Positions 11,977 to 25,377 of a stretch of 64,000 nt of DNA are shown here, in pieces. Each line of letters begins with the position of its first letter. Position 1 is the first letter of the stretch. The stretch comes from Neospora caninum Liverpool. Taxonomy: Eukaryota > Apicomplexa > Conoidasida > Eucoccidiorida > Sarcocystidae. The position numbers and the translations under genes are program-made. The notes beneath the pieces are model-generated. The model was not told the DNA's origin and ran no database searches. It saw only the letters and a program-made list of their open reading frames with translations. The stretch spans positions 1,199,635 through 1,263,634 of the forward strand of contig NC_018394.1 in assembly GCF_000208865.1 (NCBI RefSeq), read 5' to 3'.

Positions 11977-14900
11977 ATGGAAAAGAATCTCTTCTCCCTC
12001 AGCCGCGACGCCCGGCGACACCAGACGCCCGGCGGCGTTGCCCACGGCGCGCACTCTGAGGCTTTTCTTTCTCGCCTTACCGACAGACGGAAACTAGAAG
12101 GTACCTCTCCAACACCCTGTTGACACGCCTGCTCTGTACTCTCCGGTTATCTCTAATCAAAGCCGTTTGCAGCTCTGTATCTACGAATGCTGTTTTTCGG
12201 ACGCATAGGCGCATTTAAGTGTGCAGCTATCAATCTCTGTACTTACTCCGAGACATCTGCCTATCTATCTATATCTATATCTATCTATATCTATCTATAT
12301 CTATATCTATCTATATCTATCTATATATCTATATCTATATATATATATAGGAAATGGAGGCTCGCATCGATGCGTGTCTGTCTGTAGGGCGAATGTGCCA
12401 TTTTGTTTTTGCTTATGTTTAGCTAATAATGATCTAGGGTGTATCTGCAGCTGGAAAAGGGGTACGAGAGCAAACGAGGCGTGGACTCTGTGGTGGGCTC
12501 TGTTTCCCAGGGCACACGGGGTGTGTGAATCGGCTGGCGTGGCACGACGAAGGCCGCCTCCTCGCCTCTGTGAGCGACGACCGGCAGTGCCTCATTTGGG
12601 ATCTCCATTCGGAAAAGGCCTCACCTACGGCGACTATAAATACGGGTAAAGCTTCGGGAAAAGCCTCCCTTCCCTGCGCGTCCCTCCCCCGTTTTCCGTT
12701 CTCCTCTCTCGCCTTCTGCTCTTCTCGTTCTGCGTGTCCCCTGTCCCCTAACATGTCACTCAGCGCCCCAGATTTCACGTGGCCACGCAGGGATTTCAGG
12801 GTCGAATTGCCGCTGTTGGTGTGCAGGAGCGCAGGCGACGCAACGCGTCCGTTCCCAGACATGCGTGCCTCTCTGCATGACTTTGCTCCTAACGCCTATA
12901 TCAGGCACATCTAGCACTTGTACATATATATATATATATATACGTATATACGTATATATAATCATATACATATATATATATATATATATATTTTTACATA
13001 TATGTGTGTATATCCATAAAGTGCGTGTGTATGTGTATATAGTGTATGCAAGCTCACCACTGTTTGACACGTTTGTGCAAACTGTTCGTTCAGTGCCCCG
13101 ATAACGACCATTTTGTTGACAGGTCTCCCTCTCTTTTTCACCTGCACATATACCTGTGCATATACAGGATTATGGTTTTCACCTTTCCCTTTTTGTGTTT
13201 TTTGCTGTTGTAGGGCACTCTCTCAATGTCTTTGGCGTCGGGTTTCTCAGTGACACGCACGTGGCCACGGGAGCAATGGACCGTGAGGTTCGCTTGTGTT
13301 CGATCCGCGAAGGCAATGCAAAGTAGGACTGGCTTCCGATGTCCCTCGCGTCTTCCTTTGTTCTTTCGCTTCGTCTTGACGCTCTCGTTTTTGGTATCGC
13401 TCTGATCTGCACGGCGCTTCGTGCGTTGTCTCCGTTTCCTCGTCGTTGCTTTTCTCCTCCACCTCTCACCCTGGAAGCTCGTGTCCGCTCTCCACTTCTG
13501 CACTGCGGCCGTTGTCTTTACTGGCCTTCAGTCCTCCTCTTCTCTCATGCGCTGCGCCTTCGTGCTTGGCGCCTGGGGAAGGTCGTGCGCTGCATGCAGT
13601 GGAAAGGCGGTCGACTCCGGCACCGTTTGCGTGTGTGTGTCCTTGCGCTTTCGAGCAGCTTTGTCTGTCATTGCCACTCGGGCCGGGTGAAACACCTTGC
13701 CACGCTCCCACACTTCTCCCAGAATCTTTGGTGGACAGCGTCTGAGGACGGTGAGCAACGGCGGAGACCCGTGCCTCGGCCGTGGAGACTTGAGGCGAAG
13801 GCGACGAAGGGAAGAAACGGGCAGAGCGCAGGCAGACGGACTTTTGGGAAGACAAAGATGACAACGGGACAGCAAATGTTGAAACCAAAGACTCAGGACT
13901 GCTCCAGCAACATCGCGGAGAATCCGGGTCGACTTTTGTTTAGGGACGGCAAGGGGCGAAGGCTAGCGCGGCAGTGTCGCGGTGGGAGGACCAGGCAAGA
14001 GCACTGCGCGCGACAGAAGAGGGGACACGGTTTCTTTCTGCGATATGAGGTGATGGAAGGAATAGCCGATGTGGAGGGCCGAACCGAGGCTCCTCGAATA
14101 TGAGGCTGGCCGAGAAGGCAGGCTGCGTCAGGAAACGATACGCGGATTCGGAAACCTGGACGCCGGAGAGCGACGTGGTCGCGGGGGCGGGCGCTGGGAA
14201 ACCGGCGTAAGACAAGACAAGTGGAGTTTCTAATCAAGCGAGAGGCTTTCGCTGTGGGTGTGCATGCACGTGACAGGCACCGTCCGGCAGTACGACAAAC
14301 GCGAACTGCACTCGTGCGTCCCTGGCGGCGTCCACGCCCCAAATGTGAGTTGTCCGTGCGTGAGTCGATGGTTCCTTACTCTGCCTATCTCGGTTCTCTC
14401 GGCCGAGCGTCTTTCTCACGCACGCATGTCCGTTCGCACGTGTGGTTGACCATTCTCGCATTTCCGCGCCGATGCGCGTTTTCACCGTGCGGTGACGTCT
14501 CTGTTCTCCTTCGATGCCTCGTGCATGCGTTTTCGTTTCCTCCAATGTCCAGGTTCTCATCAGTCTCCATCCTCGCGCACGCCCTCGGAGTGCAAGGCCA
14601 GCCGTCCGTATGACCTTTACCCCTCCTCGAGCTCCTGCCTTTTCTTCCTCTGCGTCTGCCTCGGCTTCCTCGCCTTCTCTCGTTCTCTCTTTTCCAGAGA
14701 CAAGAGAGGGAGAAGAGCACGGCTCGCCCGCCGTCTCTGTTCGGTTGAGGCTGCCGGCGTCGAGGCCCCGCCGCGACCGTCAGGATGCTGCGTCGTCGCC
14801 TCCGTCCGAGTCCGACAGTTCGGAGGGAGACCGACGGCGTGGGAGACGCAGAGAGAGCGACACGGATGCGCGTTGCCCGCGAGCGTCTTTCACAGCCAGA

Positions 14901-17900
14901 GGAGAGAGACATCGAGGGGCTGACGATTGCCACAGAGAGTTGACCTTGCTGGATCGGCGAATGGATCTGCGCGACCCGCGATCGGTCCTCACGAAGGACA
15001 AACGGCTGTTGAGGGAAGCCTTCTACGAGATGCAGTTCGCCAGGAAAGGCGGCCCCCGCGGCGCACCTCAGGTGAGAAACGTTTTTCACATACGTGAAAG
15101 TTGGTCCGAGTCTTCTTCACGTGGCGTTTCTCTAAAACTTTTCAAAGTAGAGTTTTCTTTAAATTTTTTCTTGGAGCTACCTTGGCATCTATATGTGGAT
15201 TTACCTTTACCATGTATATCCAGAAGTCTAAGATTCTGCTTTTCCCGGCAGTCACGCTCAACCTCACAGTCCACAGAGGGGTCGTCCGTCCTCCCTATGA
15301 AGGCGTTCGGACCCAGCAAGGGGTGGGGTGAGGCGCGGAAATTTTTGGAACCGCAGGGCGATTTAGGCCCTCAAAGCGAGCGATCGCTGAAGGCTGGCGA
15401 TGGGTGCGATCCTTCCGTGTGTGGCAAGAATCGCGCAGACGCGCAGGATGCCGTAACGCGTCTGAGCGGTGCACGCAGAACGTCAAAATCCTGGCTGCGT
15501 TGCGCGGCGCGGCGCCGCCTCAAGTGTCGGCCCTCTGCGCGAAGAACGCGTGGTCGGGCGGGCGTGAGTTGCAGAGCGGTCCTTGTCCCCGTTTGCATCT
15601 TGCTCCGCGACTACGCGACTGTCTCTGCAAGCTCGCCTCGGCCTTGTTTTTGCGCGCTTCTTTTCGCTTCAGGTGAAGGCCGTTGCCCTCAATCCGATGC
15701 AGCCTGAATACATTGCGATCGCCGCAAACGATCCGCTCCTTCGCGTGTACGACCGCCGCATGCTTTCGCTCAGCAGCGACGGCCAAGGGCGAGGAAGAGC
15801 GGCGGCTGAGGACGATCCCGAGGAGAGAAGAAGACGAGGCCAAGACGTGCGTCATGCGATGCCGTGCGAAGTGTATCTCCCTTCGACTCTGTGGGCAGTG
15901 CCTTTTGAGCATGACCCGCAGTGGGACAGGCGGTTCTCTAGGCTTCTCACGGTCACGCATCTGAGGTGAGAGGCCGCGCGGGGACAACCCGAAAACGAAA
16001 AAGGGGGACCGGGCGAAGGCGAAACAGAGAGACTGTCAGGGGTCAGGGATAGGAAAGAAGGACACAGAAACAAAGCGAGGAGGAGGCGGATGCTGAACTC
16101 CTTTTCCCTGTTTTTAGCAGTCCTCAATCAAAGACCGTTATGAACGCTTGTTGCTCCCCACCCAGTGGAGAGAAAGCTTAAGATAGGTAAACGAGGTGGA
16201 CGGCAGAAAAGGGGTCTTCTTTTTGCGGATGTCTGTGCGGAATCCATGGATCGCTGAGAAAGGAAAGAGACGGGGTTTGCACGAGGTCGACGGACACCGG
16301 GGGACGCGCCAAAGGCCCAAGGCAAATCGCGGATGCAGAAGACAAAACAGGGGGGTCGGAGAGGGCGGAGAACCACGAGGCGAAAGAGCGTGATGGGGGA
16401 AAAGGGCAAGAATATACGAATGAAAAAAAGCCGGAGGAAGGCGTGTTTCGACTTCGTTTCTGGCCCTTCGCTTCCTGTGATCGTTGTCGCCGTCATGAAT
16501 CCTTATCTGTTTTTTTCGGCAATGCGCTCTTTTGTGTCCCGTCCCGGCTCCGCCTCTTCGTTGTCCTTTCTGGCCCTTTCCGTCCGCGAAAATGCCTCGC
16601 CCCGGTGTCTTTCCTCGCCTTCCGCCCGCGTCTGACGTTCCGTGCTGTTTTGCTGCGCTCTGCTCTGCTCCGCGTTGACAGCTGGTCCCCAGACGGCCGC
16701 CGCCTTGGAGCAACATACAGCGGAGAGCAGGTTTACGTTTTTCCTTTCCTTTCGTCGACGTCCACGCTGGCATCCCGTTCGACTCCGTCCTACGACTGGA
16801 GCCGGGTCGGCGCCTCCGCCCCCCGGAAAAGACGACGAGCAGCCCGAGGCGGCGACGGTCTGCCCGTGGCTTCCTCGTCCTCGACTTCTTCCTCTTCGTT
16901 TTCTTCCGTGTACCCTTCCTCGTTCTCCACCTTTTCTGCCTCTTCCTTCCCTTCCGTCTCTCCACATTCGCCTTCCTCGTCTTCCGCGTCCGCCTTTTCT
17001 GCGTCTTCCTTCTCGTCCTTTCCTCCATATTCTGCTTCTCCCTCGTGTGCGTTTGCGCCCGCCCCGATGCCTTTTTTCCACGGGCAGTGCGACTTCCACA
17101 GCGGAGCGCACGCTCCCGCGGAGACTTCCTGTCCGATGCCCAGACGCCTGCGACCTAGCGCGGGGCTCTTCTGCGGAGACACGCCGAAGCACTTGGGTGT
17201 CTCCCATGCCGCGCGCACCCCCCGCACAGAGAGCGAGCCTCCGACCGAGCGACGCGGGACTGCATGCGCTCGCGAAGAGCCAGGGAATGGGGCCTTCACA
17301 CTCGGGCCCCGGTTCCGCCTCTCTGCACCAAGCGTCGCACGCATCAGCAAACACGAGGCGCGCCGCAAATGCCTGTACGCCGCCGCCGGCTTCTTGACTA
17401 GGGAAGAGCAGGAGCAAGTGCTGCCATCGTCGACGCCGGCTGAAGAGATCAAAGAGATGCAGGCCAGCGCCAATCAACTCTGTGAGGAAGGGGCGAGGGC
17501 CGCGCGCATGCGACGAGGGACACTCGCGGCACAGAACCGACCGCTTGAGTCACAGAACTCAAAACGCTTTCTTTGCGGTGCCATGGGAGCCTGCCTCTGT
17601 CCCGGCGCGCCATGCCCAATGTGATCCGTACCTCTCTCGATCGCTCTGTTCCAGGCGTCCGTATCAAAGCCCTCTCTTTGTATATATATATATATGTATA
17701 TATCCTTTCGGAGAGGTGGAAAGCAAGGCATGCCTAGCAAAGTGTGTTTACCGTTTCGATGGGTCTTTGTTGCCTTTCCGTCGCAGTGAGGAACGGCAAG
17801 TACACGCAGGCGATTGTGATTCTCACGCGCGCCCTGAACGAAGCGACTCAACCAGAGCTGCGGGTGCCGTTGCTCTGCAACCGCGCTCTGGGCTTCATCA

Positions 17901-20900
17901 AGAGAGCAGCCCGAGGCGACGGCCTGGCGGCGGAAATGGACGCCATCGAGGCTGCGTGCCTGGCGCCAGAGAATCCCAAAACGCACTACAGGTGATTCGT
18001 CTCCGAGTTTTTTGCTCCTCTCTCCACGTGCCGCCTTTTCCAGTTCCGAGAGGGGTTAGGTGCGCTCTGCCGTCGCCCGTATCTGGTCGCGGTATCCGTC
18101 CCGCTCGGCGGTTCTCCGAATGTCGCCGTCGCATCGCTTGCGCTTTGTGGCGTCTACCTCTGATTCTTGCTTCTGGTTTGTATGTGAGACCGTCGGCCGC
18201 ATCGTGTCTCCTTTTCCTCGGTGCGCCGCGTTTGCGTTTGCTGTGTTGCGTGTGCTTACTTACCTTTGGCTCTTTTCCTTTTTACACGCTATATTCGGGC
18301 TCTCTTTCTCCTGGTTTTTCTGCCTGCCGTGGAGACGCGGCCGACTGCATCGCCTTGCCTTCGGTCCTCGCGTGCCAGCACCGTTTTGCACCGTTGGTTT
18401 TTTTTTTTCTCTTTAGGCGAATCCAGGCGTTGCGGCTTTCCCTCCGGCCCATTGCCGCCTTTCGCGCGGCTCGGAATTCCCTTCAGAGATTTCCGCAAAT
18501 CCCAGACTTTGCGCGGGTCATGAAGGAAATCAGCAAAGAGCTCTGGTCAGCGCGCCCACGCATGTCACACGCTCGGCTCTTCTCAAATGCTCACAGCGCC
18601 TTGGCGACGCGTCTGCAAGCGGTTATCTATCTGTCTATATATATATATATATATACATATATGGATACATACATCCATCTCTCTAGATGTATAATATAGT
18701 AATATATATATATATACACACATATATATCAAATATATATGGTAATATATATGTATATATATGCTAGTCAATGTTTATTGTAATATATCTACATATATTT
18801 AGAAATATAAATATATATACATTTGTTTGCTTTTATGAGCAGGATGTATATGTCCTGATATGCGTGGATGCATGTATATGGGGATAGAAAGCTGTCAGAT
18901 GACCGGCAGCGAGGCATCGGTGCCGAGTGGTGAGGAATCCGGGAAAGGAAGCTCGTGTGTGGTCTCGGGAGAGTCTTTCAGAACGCGTCGGCGTGTTTCG
19001 AGTTGCCTCTGCGGTGTGAGAAGCTCTGTGTGCGAGCGTAGGCAGCGGAGTGTTCTGCGTGTCTGCATGGGATTCTGGGCAGCGCGATGACGCGCCGCTC
19101 CGTAGGTGAACAACCCCGTCAGTCGCGAGACGGGAAGCGGTGCCTAGACAGCTGGGACCGGTCGCAGAGGCGCCGCGGCGGTTTCCATGCGTGCGCGTCC
19201 ACAGAAATTGGTGTGTTTGCTTTCATTATTTTCATCTGCATCTCGGGGTTTTGTGGTTTTGGTCCGCCTCAGCCGCAGCCGCCGAGTCTCGCAGCTCTAC
19301 GGTTCATGTATTCGGCCATTTCCAGGGCTGCTGTCTCCTTCGCCGCTAAACAGCCCGCGGTATTTCCGTCCGCCTTCTGAGAGACGAGACGCGCAGGGAC
19401 AAGGAGCGCAAGGCGAGCGGGGCGCGAGTGCAGAACCCGGAGAAGAGCAGCCGGGACACCAACGCGAGGGCGAATTGTTTTTCAGCAGAGACGCAGGACG
19501 AAGGAACGACGAGCTCCAGGCAGAGCCAAAGGCCGTTTCTGATACACCTGCGGGAGACAGTAGCGCCTCAGCTTCCTCCGTTTTTTTTCCGCCCTCTTTT
19601 TCCTCGTCTTCGTCTGCGTCTTCGCATGCCTCGGTGGCGGCTCTCGCCAGCAAAGTGCGCGGGACGTGCGAAGCAGGCCGGATGGCTGCAGTCTCTGACT
19701 GGTTGCGTGGCCGTGGTGCTGGAGAGCGACAGGGAGGAGAGGAAGGTTCCAGAGGATGCTGGGGTCCAGAGAGAGACAAGAGCGAGGAGCGGCATGCAGC
19801 GAGAGATGTTCTCAGTCAGCACTGTAAACCGAGCGCGTCCCCGGGTTGTTCCCTTGGTGGAGACGCACACGGAGATGGCACCGATGCCGGGAGAGAAGGC
19901 GAGCGGGAGGCGAGAATCACCGGGATCAAGGACGACAAATCACTTCTCCAAACAGGCGACCGAGAATGTCGGGAAACGAACCACGGAGACAGCGTATCCC
20001 AGGCGCAGCCGCCCAGCCACACACTCGATTCGACATCCTCTTCCTCTTCGACGTCTTCCTCTTCGACGTCTTCCTCGTCTCTTTGCTCGTCTGGTTCTGC
20101 TGTCTCTACCTCTGGGGCTGCTGCGTCCTCTGCTGCGTCGCCTTCGCGAAGCGAGAAGAGAGAGATGCGGATGAAGCAGTGTGAAAAGGATATGGCGAAT
20201 TTGATGTCGATGGCGTTTGCGTATCTGGAGCACTCCGAGGAGGCCACCCAGCCGCTGTGGGTCCATCCGGCCGTGGGATTCTCGTATCGCTGTCGGATTC
20301 CTGGCTGGCAAGGCTGGCCTTCTCTGTCTCTGCTGAGAAGGTTGATGCGCAGCAAGTGCCGCGCTCGGCTCATGGCGAGGAAGGAGCGCCCGAAGCTTAT
20401 CGAGGAAGGTGAAGAGAGTGAAGACCAGGAGGGCGGACGCGGAGAGTGTGGGAAGAGCAGGCGAGGCTGGGACGCAGGCAGGAGAGCTCGCGACGGAGGA
20501 GAGGCACACGAAGCGCAACCGAAAGGCGAGGAGGAGGGCGGCCACGACCACGGTCTTTGCAGAAACAGGCGTGGACGACACAAACGGCACGCCTCGCGCA
20601 GCTCGCCTCAGAACTCGCCTCTCTCGGCTGCCTCCAGATGTGGAGCCCCCACGCGTCGGGCGGTAGCTGCAGAGCTAGAAACTCACAGACAATGCGACTC
20701 CGACAGAGACATCAAACGCGAAAGTGGGGCGAGCGCACGCCGAACCTCAAAACGCCTACGGCGTGGTCCTTCTGGTGATTCCACTTCCTCCTCAGCTTCG
20801 TCTGGGGACGCACCTGGCAGGACAGCCGCCTCTAGGGCGAATGCGGGCGACGTCAAACCCGAAAAGAGAGCTCCCCCGCGGGACACGTCGCGCCCCGACG

Positions 20901-23852
20901 CGCTTGGCCTGGCGCGGCGCGCGTCCTTCTCGCCGCTGGCCTCGCTCGACGAAGAGGCGAGCTTCGAGTCCTCGTCGGACTCGGACGGCTTCGCCCTGGA
21001 GAACTACAACTCAGACGTCGCGCTCGACGAGTACTGTCACCTCTGCTCAGGCGGCGAAGACGCCCATAGCGGCCCAGACGAAGGCTCCAACTCGGACGCT
21101 TCCGGCGGGTTGCCGCGTGGAGCTCAGCGATCTACCGAGCAGCATCGCGCCGAACCGGGGGGGAGGCACGCCGAAACCAGCGGCTCGGAATCTGCCGCAG
21201 AGCCTCGCGCAGGTGCGGGAGACCTTTCGCGCGGCGGAGGCGAGGAGACACCGGAGACGCCTCCTGGCGAGGCGCGAACGGAGACGCCTCCTGGCGAGGA
21301 GCAAACGGAGACGCTTCCTGGCGAGGCGCGAACGGAGACGCCTCCTGGCGAGGAGCAAACGGAGACGCTTCCTGGCGAGGCGCCGAGGGACACACGACCC
21401 GGCTGCGCTCCAGGAGGCGGCGGGGCGGCAGGTGCCGACCCGGAGTGGGGGCCGAGGGGCGGGAGGAGCGTCGTCGAGTCAGAGGACACAGGTGAAGCAG
21501 CGAGGGGGGAAGATGATGGAGGCCGCGGGTCTGAAGGTGACGCGCGAGGGGAGCGGACAGGCGTGTCAGGGAGCGAAGATCCGGGCGACAGCCAGGACAG
21601 CGATGAAGATGATCTCGAAGAGTTTCGATCTTCCTCATCCGACGATTCGTGGCCGAGCGCGAGTGACGAAGAGGCGTCGGGCGAGCCCCGGCGTGGGTAC
21701 TTTTGGGACGACAGCGACGACGACGTGTGGGCGGACATCGACTCCATGCACGTGAGGCCTTTCCTCCTGTTCTTCGTCACTGTCAGTCGTGTCTTCGCAG
21801 TCGTTTCGCTGCGTTGCTGTCGTCTCTCCTGTGCCTTGGCGTGAACGCTCAGGGTTTCGCCGCGTCTCAATCTCTCTTTCGCGCCTTTCCCCGCTGTCGG
21901 CTCGACCTCCTCTGTGTTTGTTCGCGCCCGGCGCCTGCCTTCCTTTTTTTTCCGGTCGTTTGCCTCTCCACGCGGCCTTCTCTGCGTTGCTCTCTCGCGA
22001 CTCTCAGGCGGTCGGCGCCGCTCCCGGACCCTGGCGCAGTCGCTTTCGCACAGCTCGCGAGGCCGAGCAGCAGCTTCTGGACGCTAACTGGATGCCTACG
22101 CCGCACGTTGGCCGGTGAGCCCGAACGGAAAAGCAACAGAGCCGGTCGAGTGTTTTGCACGCAGTTGTCCGGCCGCGCCCGCGCGCGTCTCCTTGTCTCG
22201 CCCTCGGAGATCGGCGAACGTGACTGGAGACAAAAAGGCTGAGGGACGACCAGTGATGCCTGAGCGAAAAGGAACACAGAGACCACTACCCAGTGTCTTT
22301 CATATCTCTGGCCAGGAGCGATAGCCGTGGCAGGATCCAAGTGGATTTTTATCTTGTCTCGCAGCCGGGACCTAAGACTTCTCGGTCCTGCGTAAAGTGT
22401 GCACCTCGTCCTGGCAGGCGTGCGAAGCCGTCTCCTCGCTCGCTCGCGTCCCACCTTCACTGTGCACCATTTGGCGCTCTCCGGTTTCTCCTTCCAGATT
22501 CGTGGGGCACTGCAACGCCGCCACAGATATAAAAGAGGTCGCGTTCTGGGGAAACGACCACGTCTTAGCCGGCAGCGATGACGCCTCCGTCCTTGCGTGG
22601 CGAATGTACGATGGTACGGTCTATCCCACGAACTCACTCTAAAACGGCAGTATCCAGTCAATCTATTTCGTTTGAACAGCCACGCGTTTTTGAACTACCC
22701 ATGTCGTTAGGTTCTCTAATTTAACGGTGCCCACATAGTGCGAAAAATTCAATTTAACAAATCCCTACGTGTAGAAAACGTTTTGTCTTCAAACCCTTCT
22801 ACCACTCGGCAAATAGCAGTGCCGTGCCTTCTTAAATATACTTTGCTAACTCACGTCTTTCATGAACAGTTGGGGTATCGTGCGAAGTGCAGTCTGTATT
22901 TCCAAAGTATAAACGAGTCGATTACTTCAACACTCTCCGTTCTTTAGACTAAACGTGTGGCGGCTGTCCCCCTCTTGCCGCCCGCGCGTTTCCCTCCCCG
23001 TCCAGGAGTTTCGATCTTATCTCTACGTGTCCGTTTTGCAAGCGTCGTACTCTCTTTGGTTGTCTTGTGTGCGGCGGCGATTTGCCTAGCGAGCGGCTTG
23101 GCGCTTTTGTGTTCTCGGACGTGTCGCCCGCTCCACTGTGTAACAGCGTGTGCTGCGTTCGTGTGCACTGGTCAGCGTCATCCTCCTTTTGCCGCGCCAT
23201 GGGGTGTCCTGCTTTCCACGTTCTCCCCCGGCCTGCCTTCCGGGTTCTTCCCGCTCGTTTCCGGCCCGTTGCGCAGCGTCTGTTTCAGCTTCTGAGGCCT
23301 CCCCCGTGTACTGACAGAAACCAGCCCATCAGCGACTCAGGCTCCCTTCGCTAATAAGGGGATGTTGTGAGCTGTGGGACACAGGGAGCGTGGGCCGAGG
23401 CACGAACCCTCGACAGGAATCGCAAACACGCGACTCGTGTCTCCGCCCATTTCTGTTCTTTCCTCAGGCGAAGTTGTCAACATCTTGCGAGGACACGAGA
23501 GCCACGTGAACTGCGTGGCAGTTCATCCTCACGGAGCATGCATCGCCACCAGCGGAATCGACGATTTCATCAAAATCTGGACTCCTGAAGGAGGCGCACC
23601 ATTCCTACTCGTACGTGGCCCCACCGTTCCTCCCAGCCAGTCGCACGTTGCGCTCCTCGAAGAGGCAGTATGCGTGCATGCAGTTCGGTGTCTGACGGCT
23701 CCGTGGTCTTCTCTCCGTACCTATCGTAGGGTCGCAGTGTCAGGGACCAGACAAAACTGCGGGGAAATAGAAATAGATGCATGCGAGACCGATGGATAAC
23801 GCGACAGATGCAAAATCCCGATAACCGCAGATACATATATACATATACATAT

Positions 23853-23888
<36 letters not shown>

Positions 23889-23890
23889 TT

Positions 23891-23930
<40 letters not shown>

Positions 23931-25377
23931 GCATATATATATATATATACGGAGGCGTCGGAGGCGCTTCCCGCAGGTTTTCCAGTTCGTAGTGTTCCCG
24001 GACGTTTTCTCAGAAAAGAGAGGCGAATCGCACGTGGGTCACGTTCCTGCGCATACGCCTGATTCTCCGGTCCTAGACCGGCATGCACTTCGTGCGCAGA
24101 GATACAGAGACAGGGGCTGACAGGAGACGGGGGAGAATGGGGAGGGCGTTCTCGCTCGCGTCTTCACCCCTGGCGGCGTTTGCGCATGACTGGAGATCCA
24201 TGAGCTCACGCGGGAGAGGGACACAGGAAGGGAGAGAATGGGGAGATAACGTTGAGGCGAGAGTGAGAATGATAACGGACGAGAGAAAATGTGGTGGGAA
24301 GGGAGGGAATGGAGCAGACTGAAAGAGGCACCATGGATACCTGGTCTCGCCCTGTCTGGCTAAAGGATCGGCTGAGACCCCGACTGGTGCCAAGAAACAG
24401 AATCCCATTCGGCGAATGCCTTAAGTGAGGCATGCCTCGCGCTAGAGCTCCGTTGCATTTCTTGAGGCATACGGGGTTTTCTATCGCTGAATTGATGTTC
24501 TGTGTTTCCACAGGACGAAGCAGCGGAAAAGATTTTGAGAGGCAACCAGGATCTGATGGACGAGGAGAATGCATCGGCGCGAAGTCTCTTCACGTTTCGC
24601 CCTGGGATCCTTCGGTGCGTTCTGTCTCTCACCCGTGTTCCCCTTCTGATCTCGCATCAAACCGGCCGGGGGCGTCGCCAGTGAGAGGCCGTATCCGCGT
24701 CCGTCTTGGTGTCAGCTATTCTAGAGGGATGTCCTATAGTTTCCCGAGTCCCTTACCCATCACCGCCGTGTTTTGCTCGTGTCGCGACTAGCCATCCACA
24801 ACTGCGCACCTTATAGTAAACGGCCGAGTCGGTACTCCCCGTAATCTGGGGCGTCGTCCTAAAAGGCGTTGCCTTGTTTATCGCGTTGAGACCCGAGCCT
24901 CACCGCTTGGCCTTCGATCAGGGCGTTTCCCGCTCTGCCCTCGCAGCGCTCGTTCTGGTGGAGTTGAGTGGATCTCGTCCGCGTTTTTCTTTCAAAAACT
25001 GGATCTTCTGTTCACTTGCCCGCTGGCAAAGGACACCTCGCGTCTTCGCCTTTTTCGCCCACGTAGTGGGCCGGCGCTTGCCTGCGCTGCTGCAGAGGCA
25101 ATCGGTCCGAGCTCCCCCACCAGGGCGGAGCCCCCGGTGCATGCGCAAAGGCCAGCTCCTTGGCTTCCCCTGAGTCCGCGTTGTTGCAGGGGGTGAGAAA
25201 CTCGAGCCTGCGTCGCGTTTGCAGGAACCTCCTGTCTTTCGCGCGTGTCTGTTTCTTACACTTCGTTTGCTGTACACAGAATCTGCTCCTGTCTTCTTTC
25301 CTCTCCACAGGCATTTGTTTGCAGCGATGGACCGACCCGGCGAGGGCGACCGGGAACCCACGTGCAACATCCAGTGA
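11977..25377 (+). CDS. WD40-TPR-WD40 protein, WDTC1/Adipose (DCAF9)-like
   Basis: Sixteen exons: 11977-12100, 12511-12645, 13214-13322, 13659-13750, 14277-14344, 14553-15071, 15673-15965, 16682-17481, 17787-17991, 18417-18545, 19354-21751, 22008-22114, 22498-22613, 23468-23610, 24514-24614, 25311-25377; 1,801 residues, all phases agree. WDTC1 proteins are substrate adaptors of CUL4-DDB1 ubiquitin ligases. The order matches the family: N-terminal WD40 blades ([80 protein letters not shown]), TPR helices at about 700-820 ([20 protein letters not shown]), then two C-terminal blades ([38 protein letters not shown]). Human WDTC1 is under 700 residues; the excess lies in exons 6, 8 and 11. Exon 11 alone encodes about 800 acidic, Ser-rich residues. 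The start context GCGAAAATGG is strong. The exon 11 acceptor is the least certain; 19273 is in phase too. Confidence 0.9.
12262..12350. repeat. (TATC)n/(TATATC)n microsatellite, WDTC1-like intron 1
   Basis: Run of TATC and TATATC units in intron 1 (12101-12510). Confidence 0.9.
12921..13060. repeat. (TA)n/(TATATACG)n microsatellite, WDTC1-like intron 2
   Basis: Compound TA-rich repeat with interspersed CG and CA steps in the intron 12646-13213. Confidence 0.9.
18636..18835. repeat. Long interrupted TA-rich microsatellite, WDTC1-like intron 10
   Basis: About 200 bp of TATATA/TATACA/AATATAT blocks in the intron between exons 18417-18545 and 19354-21751. It is the longest low-GC stretch inside this gene. 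Confidence 0.85.
21252..21386 (+). repeat. Coding 27-bp minisatellite (9-residue TETPPGEAR repeat)
   Basis: Five in-frame 27-bp units in exon 11 of the WDTC1-like gene, encoding [36 protein letters not shown] and TETLPGEAP. From the second unit on, EEQ units alternate with LPGEA units, which suggests a 54-bp duplication on top of the 27-bp unit. It sits in an acidic disordered segment far from the WD40 and TPR domains. Confidence 0.9.
23828..23952. repeat. (TA)n microsatellite, WDTC1-like intron 14
   Basis: Two long TA tracts joined by a short TATACATTTACAAATA linker, in the intron 23611-24513. Confidence 0.9.
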
